DNA of 64,000 bases from Pteria penguin (lineage: Eukaryota; Mollusca; Bivalvia; Pterioida; Pteriidae): contig CM068590.1 in the NCBI GenBank assembly GCA_035048485.1, forward strand, positions 7,987,329 through 8,051,328. The letters are read 5' to 3'. Each line of letters begins with the position of its first letter. Position 1 is the stretch's first letter. Below the pieces are notes generated by a model that did not search any database, was not told the DNA's origin, and saw only the letters and a program-made list of their open reading frames with translations. A program made the position numbers and the translations under genes. This document shows positions 40,568 through 51,344 of this stretch, in pieces.

Positions 40568-40953
40568 CTTGCCTAACATGAATGTCGACAAATTTAACGC
40601 ATGAAGGAAATAAATAAATATATTAATTAAGTTAACAAATAAATAAATGAATAAAATGATCTAAAATAATAATAATGATACACAAAATCAATTGCTAGTT
40701 TCAATGTACTCATTCATGACTGCCTTACAACATGTGTGTCCGGTAATTTCATCTGTTATATGTTAACATGTACATGTCACTAGCTGTTATTTGCTATATG
40801 AAGCCCTTTAACAGGAATGTAATTTTTAAATAACATGTTATATGTGTGGCTTCGGTAAAACGGCTTCATAATGAATAAAAACACCTGTAAATATACAACT
40901 GATGTCAGTTTAAACAAAATACCAGATACTACAAGACGTGAGAAAATTCCAGA
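40568..40953 (+). promoter_or_regulatory. 5' leader/promoter region of the BEN-like gene
   Basis: AT-rich DNA between the left terminal region and the first ATG. It contains AAATAAATAAATA-type runs, ACATGTACATGTC and several TTAAC words, but no clear TATA box at a fixed place. It is assigned as leader only from its position. No other gene is seen. Confidence 0.35.
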
Positions 40954-42954
40954 ATGCCTCCAAAGAAAAGACAGACTTGTGGTAAGTAATTTTTCTTTGA
41001 TTTACACATTTAATTAGTAAAATTAGGCAAAAGCAAATTGTATACTTCAAGGACAAACTCGATTAATTGTCGAACTCAAACCCGGCAGCGCATAAGAATG
41101 TCCGAAATTTGTCGTAAAGGAAAATAATATGAATCCATATGAATGTCTTTTGAAATACACGAAATGTATTTAGATTCTAGATCTATGATCATAATTCTGC
41201 CTTGCACATTTTATCTGCGAGTATGGCACCGGATATGATTTAATACGTTGCGAGTTTTAGTGTTTACACTGCTAAAAACAATGTTCGGTGATTCGATTGA
41301 CCTACTGTAAAACTTCGGTAACTAGACTATATCTTGGTAAGATTTCTTTAAAAATACATAACCGTAATGCCCAAACAAATCAATATCTAACTATACTAAG
41401 CATGTCATTGGCTAGAAGTGATAAGACCATGGAGAATTAATTGGTTAGCAATTGCCTTGCGGAGTAAAACTAAAACTGTAAAAGGTACTGCCACTTTTGA
41501 ATCAGAAATGAAACTCATTCACTAAATGATACTGTCATGTATAGTACTGGAGTAAAAGAAATTTCAGTGCATGATATCAAAAGCCAATGTATGTGATACC
41601 GAAAAAGATGCAACTATCACAACATGACTTCATGAAATACCAAAATAAACAAATTATGTTTTTAATTTCGAGTTATAAGCCTGGTGCTCCAGCTGTCTGG
41701 AAACTGTGCTCTAGGGAATAAAATTGGACGTCCCTAAGAAACTGATTGCATTTCGTTTATGTTATAACCCGTATAAGAAAAAGATAAACAGTAAATAACT
41801 TCTACTTCCATACGTTTAGTTATAATAACGACATAGTAGAAGTAATCTTCTACATACATGTATGTTATGTTATTATCATCATTGTGACTGTGTAGATGTA
41901 CATGTGCATGTCATTGTCATTTTTTTTATAGTCACTGTGGGTCAAATTGGTGTAAATCACAAGTTACGTTTAAATTTAATTGTATTTATTAGTTATTGTA
42001 ACTTTTAGAAAGTATACATGTATAATCAATTTAGATATGTCATAATTATATTTTGTCAAAACAGTGAACATAGTGATACCCCACGAATATTGAAGATAAA
42101 TCAATTCTTCAGCAATATCAAAATATGATGCCTTATCTATGAAAAATTAAATTGGATACATATGTATTGAACTTGAATTGGTATTACATTGTATACATGT
42201 ATTGATTCTATTGAAAACGCTTTTATATTAAAATGATTTCAAAGTCCCACTTGCTTCCAATAAAATATATTTTATTTTGATTCAATTACATTCAAGAAAA
42301 CAATACTGTCATAGCTAAACATATCAATCATGTAATTTCGTGATTATTCAAATACTTGATAACTACATTTGGTTTATTATTTTAGATAAGTGAAGTTTGT
42401 ACTTTTAAAATAGACTCTTGAATACATATGAAATACATGCATGACTTCATACATAACATTGAATACTACCTGAACTAGGATAGGAGAGAGAGTATAGAAG
42501 ATATATTATATTTTTACCTCATATTCATATACATACAAAGTTTAATGATTGAGGATTCTTTTTTTAGAAAGTTGTAAATATTTACACTTCTTTAGAAACT
42601 TTTACACTTTGTCTAATACCCCATAGCATAAATATTGCAAAAGTACAGGAAGTATCCCTAGTTTGGAGAAATTAATTACATAATTTTGTTGATTTAGGAA
42701 CAAATATACTTCTCACAAGGGAAGTGACTCCAATATAATTACATGCTAACAAAACCTGCGTGTATAATTTATTTTTGCAGATTATAAAAAAGTATGCACC
42801 GCCTCAAAACCATATTATATCTCAATAAATTGCAAAAAGTTCATCCTTATAGTTTAATTAAAGACTATAGAATAATTTGAACAGTTTGAATTATCAAAGT
42901 TATATTCTTTTTTAAACTGTAACAACAAGATCGGAGGAAAATATCTGCATAGCT

Positions 42955-42971
42955 GGTTGCTCCTAGCAACC
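42955..42971. promoter_or_regulatory. RFX X-box-like palindrome
   Basis: GGTTGCT-CCT-AGCAACC is a perfect 7-bp inverted repeat with a 3-base spacer. It resembles the X-box bound by RFX factors (GTTGCC..GGCAAC). It is a single intronic site and may be chance. Confidence 0.25.
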
Positions 42972-43658
42972 AACCAAACCATTTTATGAAGCTTTGAATT
43001 GCTTTCAATGGCCATTCAAATTTCTTGTTTCATAAGAAATTAAAATTACTAACATATATTACAATGCAATATTAACAAGTATTTATTGGCAACAAGAAAG
43101 TCAAGAAAATAAATAATCTGTCCCAGGATATCAAGGAAATAAATATTTTACCCTTCAAAGATTGTAAAATAAATTTGCCAGGCCTTAAGATCACCTCAAC
43201 AAAATTTAGAGGAGCTAATGCTATACTCCCAGTGTCTGCATTCCTATCCGTGATCTGACCTACATTTTATGCTTTAGTGACTCAGTTCAAGATTACAATG
43301 TTTTATAAGACCTTCTTTTATTCTTTTTTGTTTTGGTTTGAAAAATACTGTATCAATGTGAGCATTGCAGTCTTTGATTACACAGTGTTTAGCTTATTTG
43401 TCTGTCATACTACGTTTTTCACATTATTTCACTACTCTTCCTACACTGTCTAACAGATTTTCAGACAAACTAGGTATATTTGTTATAACTGTAGGCCTCT
43501 ACAACAATTTCAGTCAGATCTGTGAGGTTTTTTTTTTGTTCACATTGGGAAATGAATTTCTGACAATTTTTTATGTAGTTTTGCCAATTTTAGGGTAATT
43601 CCTTTTCACCTTGTAGGTACATGAGACTTATTATTTTTGTGTATTGATTTTCTTTTTT

Positions 43659-44430
43659 AGCTCACCTGAGCCAAAGGCTCAAGTGAGCTATAGTCATAGT
43701 GCGCTGTCCGTCATCCGTCGTCGTGGTCTGTCCGTCCATCTTTAACTTTTTCACATTTTCGACTTCTTCTCTGGAACTACATGGCAGATTTGGATCAAAC
43801 TTTGTGTAAATGATGTACTCAAGGCCCCCTACTAAAATTGTGTTTCGGGATCCAGATTTTCCTCAGGGATGGATCCAGGGCGGGCCAAAAGTGCCCAAAA
43901 CAGTACCCCTCTTCAAACATCTTCTCCTCCAGAACCAGTACATAAATGGGGAAACTAATTGCATTTCAACAATCTATAAAGATGGGTTATTAAAATTGTG
44001 TTCGGGGTTAAGATCCGTCAAACAGAAATTTACGCTTTTTAGCTCACCTGAGCCAAAGGCTCAAGTGAGCTATAGTCATAGTGCGCCGTCCGTCGTCCGT
44101 CGTCGTCGTCGTCGTCGTCGTCGTCCGTCGTTAACTTTTTCACATTTTCGACTTCTTCTCTGGAACTACATTGCAGATTTGGATCAAACTTTGTGTAAAT
44201 GATGTACTCGAGGTCCTCTACTAAAATTGTGTTCGGGATCCAGATTCCCTCAGGGGTGGATCCAGGGCGGGACCAAAAGTGCCCAAAAGGGTACCCCTCT
44301 TCAAAACATCTTCTTCTCCAGAACCAGTACATAAATGGGGAAACTAATTGCATTTCAACAATCTATAAAGATGGGTTGTTAAAAATTGTGTTCGGGGTTA
44401 AGATCCGTCAAATAGAAATTTACGCTTTTT
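43659..44430 (+). repeat. Two tandem copies (382-bp period) of a bivalve-type hairpin repeat
   Basis: Copy 1 (43659-44040) and copy 2 (44041-~44430) are highly similar throughout. Each opens with AGCTCACCTGAGCC-AAA-GGCTCAAGTGAGCT, a 14-bp stem with one mismatch and a 3-base loop (43659-43689 and 44041-44071). Then come GTCCGTCGTC repeats and a body with 'TTCGACTTCTTCTCTGGAACTACAT' style sequence. I recognise this as a common dispersed repeat of bivalve genomes. Open frames here, including an Arg run from the CGT repeat, are not genes. It lies inside the BEN-gene intron. Confidence 0.75.
44087..44131. repeat. (CGT)n microsatellite
   Basis: A run of GTC/CGT triplets in the second hairpin-repeat copy; the first copy has a much shorter, interrupted version near 43706-43735. 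Expansion happened after the 382-bp duplication. Confidence 0.85.
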
Positions 44431-45730
44431 TGACGTGTTTCTGGACTTAGTCATTTCAATGAAGAAAAGTGTCATGTTTTTCAGTTAATTGATATTGATG
44501 ATTTCTTAATGACTATTTTGATCATAATTGTGGTAAGGAATATTATTGTGAAAGAATTTTGTCATTATCTCAATTTTTGGATTTTTTATGAATTTTTTTA
44601 AGACTTCCAAAAAAAAAGGGGGGTGTTGGCCATTTTTCACATTTTCAACTTTTTCTACGAAACCACATGAAAGATTTTAATGAAACATGGAATACATGAA
44701 GTACTAAAGGTTCTCTATCAATGTGGTAAATTTCATCCAAATTGGTTAACAAATAATGCCACCATGTCTAAAAAGTAGGTCTCACAATGGTACATATACC
44801 ACTTGGTAATTGAAATATGGAGAGTAGCGGATCAAATCCAGCTGTGGTCAAAAAAATTTTTTTTTTTTTTTACACATCTAAATAAGTTTTTAGATGTTTC
44901 TAAACACTCAACATATGAAATTAGGAATTTTACGTTTAAGACTTCCAAAAAAAAATTTTTTCACATTTTCAACTTTTTCTACAAAACTGTTTGAAGGATT
45001 TTAATAAATCTTGATAGAAATAAGTCACTTATGATCCTCTTCAAATTCTGTTGTTTTCGTCCAGACCTCTTTACAGGTGGCACCACCATAGTCAAAAGTA
45101 GGTCACAAAAGAGTTCCCTCCTTTAACAATATTCTTTTTCTTACGGGCTGTATACAGAGACAAACAGAATGCATTGAAATGATCTAGAGGGATGAGTGAA
45201 GACGTATTGTCATTTTGGTTCCCTTCCAAAATCAAATTTTAGAATTTTTTTTCGACATTTCTTTGGACTTGGTGATTCAATGCAGAAAAAAAGTGTCATA
45301 TTTCCTAGTTAATTGATAATGATGATTTCTTATGGACTATTGTGATCATAATTATGGTAAGGATTGTTACTTTGAAAGAATTTTGTCAATTTCTCAATTT
45401 TTGGATTTTCTATGAATTTTTTAAGACTTCCAAATGAGGGTGTATAGGAACAATTCAATCACATTTTTCACTTCTGCTGTTATACCACATGAAAGATTTT
45501 AATGAAAACAGGAATTAATGAAGTACTAAAGGTCCTCTATCAATTTGGTAAATTTTTATCCAAATTGGTTAACAGATAATGCCACCATGTCTAAAAAGCA
45601 GTTCTCACAATGGTACATATACCACTTGGTAATTGAAATATGGAGAATTTTTTTTTTCATTTCTTTACACATCTAAATAAGTTTTTAGATGTTTCTCAAC
45701 ATTCAACATATGAAATTAGGCAATTTTAAG
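44430..45730. repeat. Old direct duplication, ~820-bp offset
   Basis: Copy A (44430-~44937) and copy B (45251-~45728) share the same ordered blocks: TTGATGATTTCTTAxxGACTAT, TTTTGTCATTATCTCAATTTTTGG, CACATGAAAGATTTTAATGAAA, AATGCCACCATGTCTAAAAAG, ACTTGGTAATTGAAATATGG and ACACATCTAAATAAG. Offsets are 821-822 bp early and ~795 bp late because copy A has an extra segment near 44825-44865. The DNA between (44938-45250) looks like a more distant relative of the hairpin-repeat body. No coding potential is supported. Confidence 0.75.
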
Positions 45731-45889
45731 TTAGATCTGGACATTCCAGACATACAATAATTTGCCATGAAAATTTGCATCATTTTACTCTGATGTCACT
45801 ATGCTAGCATTAACATTGTAATGATAATCCTGGCAAAAACTACCATGTTGCGCCCCTTACATTATGTTGAATGAGAGAAATGTCTATTA

Positions 45890-46140
45890 ATCAAAGACCA
45901 AGGTCACGACTTGTTAAAGTTCCCTGAAATCTTTCGGGAAGCATATAATCGCTGTCTTGTCCATGTGTCAATCCGTTCGTCCAAGCTCATATCTCCTATA
46001 CCTTTCATCAGAATTTGATCATACTTCACCAAAATGTTATTTAGGTTTATGTGCTTTTGGACAAAAGTCTCTTAAGGTCACTTATTAACTATGACCATGA
46101 AGTACTTGTATCTCCTACACCTCTGTATTTTTATTAATTT
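45890..46140. repeat. Probable dispersed bivalve repeat fragment
   Basis: Contains CCCTGAAATCTTTCGGGAAGC (with the inverted pair GAAATCTTTC), CCGTTCGTCC, ATCTCCTATACC repeated as ATCTCCTACACC, and two AAGGTCAC words. This resembles low-complexity dispersed elements seen in molluscs. It ends just before the exon 2 acceptor, so it may supply that splice site. Recognition is from general memory only. Confidence 0.35.
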
Positions 46141-46312
46141 CAGAAAACAGTGACTCAATCTAAAACAGCATCAAAAGATAAAAGTTGTTGCCTTAACATC
46201 AGAACCTTCTGCTAACATTGAGACCTCTGAAGCATCTTTCCCGAATTACAAAATATCCCCAGAATTGGAAATGACAGTGCTACAGTTTAAACAAAGCAAA
46301 AGATCTACTGAA

Positions 46313-46507
46313 ACTCAAACTGTTTTGATTCGAAGTACAACAAACACAACACAGACCCTGTCAGCACAAAAAAGTCTCAATGATGACACAAACCAACCAG
46401 CCTACAAAATCTGAATCCATTTGCACCCAGACCACCCTCAATCTCATGCTGTTTCTACTCAGACCACTTCAACATCTGGTGGAGACATCTGCACAGGAAC
46501 CCAAACT
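46313..46507 (+). other. Six evenly spaced TQT motifs in exon 2
   Basis: T-Q-T codons at 46313, 46349, 46386, 46425, 46457 and 46499 (contexts TETQTV, TTQTL, MTQTN, CTQTT, STQTT, GTQTE). Steps are 36, 37, 39, 32 and 42 nt, so about one motif per 11-14 residues. They lie in two frames because of two roughly compensating indels near 46380 and 46440. Arrays of TQT at this spacing are typical of multivalent dynein light chain LC8 ligands; binding is inferred. Confidence 0.6.
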
Positions 46508-47390
46508 GAAATTGTAGTTGGAGCAAAGGAGAAAGATGTATCTCTTGAGACAAGTTTAAATGTTTCAGAACTACTAGGTTACAGCGATATTGAAAAAAGT
46601 GTGTCCGAAAATACAAAACAACTTAAAGAGAATAGGGAACAATTGGATAATATCACATCAGTCCTTGCCTCCATACAGTCTTTGCTGCAGACATGGCAAA
46701 CTGTCCAATCATATCCTATTTCACAAGTTAGTACTCAGTTGCAAACTACCTACAGTGTCTCCAACAACAACAGACTCTCTTAACAGTATTTTCCAAGCAT
46801 CAGATCGAAATAATGATGAAAATAACCCACCAGGTACAACATTTTCCGACAATTACGATATGCCTTTACAAACAATAACACCGGATCAAAACCAGTGCAC
46901 AGAGGCAAGCAACAAAGAGAAAGTTGTGGTTAGAAACCCCAGTTTCCTGAAGCTGAGCATGAAAACCATCTTAGCAGAAAAACCTTCCAACATCAATGAT
47001 GCCTTGCCTCTGGTAAACTTCCTTCAGCTCCAGTTTATCGACCACAGACTAAACATACCTGAAGGCATCCTTAATGAGACAACCATCTCTGCATTTAATA
47101 CCAGAAGGAAATTCGCTGTAAATTTGTTTTCGACAGTTGTGCTCATGTGAAGATGTTTTTAAATAAGAATGTTAATGGAAAGGTGTTTTCCTCTGCTATA
47201 CAGAATAAAGGCCAAATAGAGAAAATGAAGATTTCTGCAATAAAAATGGCATCCTTTCAAACATTTCCCATGTTCACCTGCAGACCATGAACCAATGTGG
47301 TCTGATGTTGTCAGAGCAATTGATAAAGCAAACTGGGTATTTCATCGTTATGTCAGAAATCATTTTGACCTTCAGGACATACTTAATTAG

Positions 47391-47459
47391 AAATGAGTTT
47401 CTGTTTGCTGTGTTAAACAAAAATCATTGAAACAAACTAAAACACACTAAAGACTATGG

Positions 47460-47496
<37 letters not shown>

Positions 47497-48519
47497 TTAT
47501 TTATTATAATTAAGACATGGACAACAATGGAAAACTTTCATGTTATCATTAATTATGTAATTAATTTATTCAAATAAGTTAGAAGTGATATATGTGATAT
47601 ATGTACGATGGACATAGGTGAAATGTGAATTTCATTTGTTTACTATTTTTATTTTGATCTTGAAGACATGTACATGAATGCCATTAGGAGTTGTAAATAT
47701 GTAAACTACATACATGCTTGATATCCATAGGGGTCCTTTTTTTCTTGATTATATGCATGTAGCTTGTGTATGATTAACATGTGAAATGTATATAAATATC
47801 TCTCTTATCATTGTATCTTTTTTTTAGCTAGATAAATAATGAATCACTTACAAAGTATTTAAATATTATTATCTTCTTTGTCAAATAGATGTGATAAATC
47901 ATATCTTAGCTACAGGACGTAAAATTAAGATGATTTACATGTATCAGTTATTGTCATATGTATTTGATAGTCTGATTTGGTATCCCATCACATGACAACA
48001 TGCTTATGCAGTATGACTTGGACCCAAGGTCACATCTCTTAAGATCAATGCATGTTTATGGCAACATTGAATTTAATGTTGATGAATATGAACATATGTT
48101 GTACGTACATGTAATAGATAAACATCGATAATTTGAATAAAGGCATGTTTATAATGAGTTGGTGGTCCATGGTGATATGGTTTTCACTAATCAGCATTAC
48201 ATACAAATACATAAAAATATCAAGTCAATCATATATATACAATATTAAACATGGGAAAATTAAGTAAAGTATTGCAATGGAGATATAGAAAGTAAATTAG
48301 TAGAGAATAACATAAGGCATAAAAAGTATTTAGATTAACTACAACACGTTTTACATTTAATTGAAAGTAATGGTACTTATGTAAACATTGAAGGCTTGCC
48401 ATACCACAGATATACAAATATAATTAATCATAATAAAAAGGAGAGACTAGAATGACATGAATCTTTTCTACTATGGAAAGATTTTGGGTTTAGTTAAAAA
48501 ATGTGTTGGTGAATATCAA
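47391..48519. other. Spacer between convergent genes
   Basis: AT-rich DNA separating the 3' ends of the BEN-like gene and the transposase. An AATAAA at 48136-48141 on the plus strand could serve the BEN-like gene. A TA microsatellite is listed separately. The open frame at 48229-48417 has no recognisable domain. Confidence 0.5.
47466..47506. repeat. (TA)n / (TTTA)n microsatellite
   Basis: A run of TATATA from 47466 to about 47492, followed by TTTATTTATTTA. Confidence 0.9.
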
Positions 48520-49100
48520 TTAAAATCCACTAGCAGAGCCTTGTTTTTCCACCACAACTGGTATCACTTTGTACAAATGATCTATATAACGACTACAAAT
48601 TTCTGGTGTCAATCTCTCCCAGAATTCATTTATTCCCTGGATTAAATCTTGTTGATTATGGAGGCTTTGTATACCTCCGAATGTGGTATTTCAGTCCAGC
48701 CCATATATTTTCGATAGGGTTTAGATTCTGGTGATTCGGGTGGTGTAGGCCAATGATTGATACCATGCTGATCCATCCACTCCTTTGTAGACCTGCTTAC
48801 ATGTTTTGGGATCATTATCCTGCATTAAACGATGATGATTTGGATACCAATTGTTAATAAAAGGTACAAGTTTTTCCATCAGAATTTGCTGGTACACATC
48901 ACTATCCATTCTACCAGTAAACACAAAGAGACCAGTGGCACCTCTTCTGGATATTCCTCCCCATACATGGACCTGTAAAAACACAAACAATATATAAAAT
49001 ATATTAAATTCTATGACAAAGTAGCAGAGAGATTCAAAGCATGACTTAGGATTACCCTCATCTATATATAATCATCGAAAATGTTACATTGCATACCAAT

Positions 49101-49215
49101 GTAGCCAGCACAAGTCAATTGGTAGCATGCCTGACACATAACAGAAAGGTCCTGGGTTTGAGTCTTTATAGATGTGGCACATAAGAGGATCCCTCACTTC
49201 TTAGGTTGGGTTTGA
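49101..49215 (+). repeat. tRNA-like SINE head remnant
   Basis: ATTGGTAGCATGCCTGAC (49118-49135) resembles a pol III A box. GGTTTGAGTC (49155-49164) resembles the B box GGTTCGAnTC with one change. The spacing of ~35 bp fits a tRNA gene. The cloverleaf is not intact and the following sequence is not tRNA, so this is a tRNA-derived SINE fragment and not a functional tRNA. No clear tail or duplication is seen. Confidence 0.45.
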
Positions 49216-49812
49216 GAGAATTTCTGTACAATTCATCAGGCAGATACATGTAGTCTGCAACATACCATAAGTTGTGACATTATTACATTAATAAAAGCAT
49301 CTACATCTTCTGCAATCAAATTTCATTTTGCAGATGTATGTGGCACAGGAGTTTGGAACAAAGATGGGTCCTATGTCACTGATTTTTGTGTCTCAACCTA
49401 GGGACATGTCAGGCATAGTGACCTGTTGGGACCCCTTTCTCAAAACCAGTTGCTAGACTGGACATTCTTGAAGCTGGACATCCATGTATTTGATAACAGG
49501 GATTCAGAGCCTAGCTTTAAGCATCAGACATTAATATCATAGAGAGCAATGCATATTCTGGAGCAATTTCAGTGAAAAAGGAAATGATTAAAATATTTTG
49601 TCCTTTTAAAAAAGAAAATCATGAATTATTATGTTGCATATTTCTATTCGTGTTTTACAAGCAAATTCCTGTAGCACATTACTGATACAGAGTTACAGTT
49701 TAAATGAGCATTGCCAGTAACTATAAAGACAAATTTTTACCAAAAGCAAGATTCTTTATCTGCAGACTCCTCATGTATTTTCATCGGCTAATATTGAGTT
49801 TTTTTTCGTTAA

Positions 49813-49993
49813 ACAGAGATACGTCCCATCTGGGACGCTACCTGACGTAAAATAATTATGACGTCATCAAATACCTATGAAAACATCATTTGTGGACTAT
49901 CATTTCCCTGAGCTTTTGATCAGTTTCCATAGAATATAATGATGTCATAATGGTTTTATATCAGATACCGTCCCAAATGGGAAGTAACTCTGT
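49813..49993. mobile_element. ~181-bp MITE-like element in transposase intron
   Basis: The ends ACAGAGATACGTCCCATCTG (from 49813) and, inverted, ACAGAGTTACTTCCCATTTG (from 49993) match at 17 of 20 positions. The interior has GACGTCATC and ATGATGTCAT words and no coding. Clear target duplications are not visible. It could be a decayed non-autonomous DNA transposon or a foldback element. Confidence 0.55.
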
Positions 49994-50646
49994 ATAAGGA
50001 AAAGACCAAATACTGAAATAGACAGTGACGTCATGCGACTTCATGAATACTCTTACGAAAAACAAAAATCAGTGGTATAGGGACAATCTTTGCCCCAAAC
50101 ACCAATGACGTATGCATGCCAACTATGTTTCAATCAGAACACCAACCACAAACTTTTTCAAGAATTCTTCCAAGCCAAAACATGTCTACATGAAGTGAAG
50201 AGATTATGATTATGAACAAATATGATCAGACGAAAGCCTCTATTAAGTGGCTTACAGAGGCACGTGCATTTGTAAATGTATATGTATGGTGTGGGAATTG
50301 TTATGTGTGTACATGTAGTTCATAATGTACATGTACTCTGATCTGGTACCTTACTGATGTAGCCGTAGATCAACAATGCTTTCTACAGTACATGCATATA
50401 TAGATGACATAAAGGCATTTTTACCTGAATTGGCTCCTTTAACAGACACATACAGCATTATCAAATAAGTGTACAGAGTACAGAATTAGTTTTGTAAATC
50501 ATTGAGAAATAATGAAATATATATTGCTGTTGTTGTAGCAAAAATCTACATCGGAAATGTGTTTGTGTTTGTAAAGTTTGAACGAAACGTATATCAGTAT
50601 CCGACTTATTTACGACTTGCATGTTACACAAAATTACGATAGATCA

Positions 50647-50667
50647 ACACACACACACACACACACA
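50647..50667. repeat. (AC)n microsatellite
   Basis: Ten AC units inside the transposase intron close to the splice donor. They produce the Val-Cys run in the spurious open frame reading through the intron. Confidence 0.9.
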
Positions 50668-51344
50668 AAAGAGGAAAAACTGAATATACATATAAATAAT
50701 ATACCTGATATGGATGTTTTTGGTTTTCCTTTTGGAACCATTTCTCCTTCCCTTACGAAACGTAAATCTCGTTGAAGTTTGAATTTTAAACAGTTGTTCG
50801 TCAGTGAAAATAACATCGTCAAATGTTTCCTGGTTCGCTATACAACTTAGGGCATACTGGCAATCATTTTGGTTTATTCTGATCCCGTACCATTTGACAA
50901 TATTGTGTTGTAGAATGTTTCCATCCCAACTTTCTTCTAGCTCTTTTTACAGTCGACGTGCTTACAACTATGTCAAATTTTTCGGAAAGTCCAGACACGA
51001 CATCTCTCGGAGATATTTCACGATCATTTATAATTGCACTATCTATGAAATCCAAATGTTCTTCTGATAATAGTTTTTGCTTACTGTTAATCTTAGGGGT
51101 ATCTATTATGGAACAAGTCTTCTTATACCGTTTCAAAAAAGCACTGATTGCCTGTCTGGATATCTTAATCCTCTCCGTTTTTTATCAAATTACTCCGAAT
51201 GTCAACAATAGACATACCATGATTCCGCAAACTTATAATCCTTTCACGAATATATGGTGATATTCTTGCTGATTTTATTACATGTTGATCCATCGCTACA
51301 ATTTACTCCATCTGGGTCAAAAGCATAGAATGAACTGAGTACAT

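Larger units (their letters stand above)
40982..46143 (+). other. 5.16-kb intron of the BEN-like gene
   Basis: It begins GTAAGT and ends in a pyrimidine-rich TTTATTAATTTCAG. From 40982 to 43658 I see only AT-rich non-coding sequence with frequent ACATGTA words and a small palindrome at 42955. The open frame at 43365-43598 is Phe/Leu-rich with no recognisable domain and is probably chance. From 43659 to 46140 the intron is filled by dispersed and duplicated repeats, listed separately. Confidence 0.55.
40954..47390 (+). pseudogene. BEN-domain-like protein gene, two exons, frameshifted
   Basis: Exon 1 (40954-40981) encodes MPPKKRQTC, a basic NLS-like start, and ends at GTAAGT. Exon 2 starts after TTTATTAATTTCAG at 46144. 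The product then has a Thr/Gln-rich part with six TQT motifs (46313-46507), a coiled-coil-like stretch (46575-46715, e.g. KQLKENREQLDNI), a polar linker, and a C-terminal BEN-like region (~46960-47345): RRKFAVNLF, then NKNVNGK, a K/I-rich helix, FQTFP, and W-S-D-V-V-R-A-I-D-K-A-N-W. It ends at TAG 47388-47390. BEN domains bind DNA in chromatin and repressor proteins. The frame changes several times (near 46183, 46380, 46440, 46750, 47120 and 47270), so the copy is a pseudogene or carries sequencing indels. The BEN assignment is by eye. Confidence 0.6.
48973..50704 (-). other. 1732-bp intron of the transposase
   Basis: On the minus strand the donor is CAG|GTATAT (50705/50704) and the acceptor TTTTACAG|GTCCATG (48973/48972). 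The join places HPYQ before VHVWGGIS, the expected order for Tc1 transposases. It carries a tRNA-like fragment, a MITE-like element and an AC repeat; stretches 49216-49812 and 49994-50640 show nothing recognisable. Confidence 0.7.
48520..51293 (-). pseudogene. Tc1/mariner DD34E transposase, two exons, frameshifted
   Basis: Start ATG 51293-51291 (MDQHVIKSARISPYIRERI). Exon 1 (51293-50705) has a first helix-turn-helix (RERIISLRNHGMSIVDI...ISRQAISAFLKRYK), a second ending RARRKLGW, then QYCQMVRDQNK and DDVIFTDE, the first catalytic Asp. Exon 2 (48972-48520) has VHVWGGISRRGATG, MQDNDPK (second Asp), WMDQHGINHWPTPPESP and NPIENIWAGLKYH (third acidic residue, Glu), ending TAA at 48520. Counting 34 residues between DND's first Asp and NPIE's Glu gives DD34E. 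Exon total is ~1042 nt, normal for ~345 residues. At least six one-base shifts (A6 at 51178-51183, ~50870, GGG 50750-50752, T5 50717-50721, ~48812, ~48727, ~48675) break it, most looking like extra bases in short runs. Confidence 0.88.

Noticed and set aside
43365..43598. 77-codon Phe/Leu-rich open frame
   Set aside because: It lies in an intron, is AT-rich, has no domain or splice support, and looks like chance.
43810..44450. Open frames on both strands around the CGT run, including Arg-run and Asp-run products
   Set aside because: They overlap each other inside a tandem dispersed repeat and their longest feature is a microsatellite translation.
48229..48417. 62-codon open frame in the gene spacer
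   Set aside because: It is AT-rich and hydrophobic by composition, with no recognisable domain, and lies downstream of both genes' stops.
49101..49175. Functional tRNA gene
   Set aside because: A-box and B-box-like words are present, but the acceptor stem and anticodon arm do not pair convincingly; a SINE remnant fits better.
50958..51260. Plus-strand open frames opposite the transposase first exon
   Set aside because: They are antisense shadows of the transposase coding sequence, which has clear family motifs on the minus strand.
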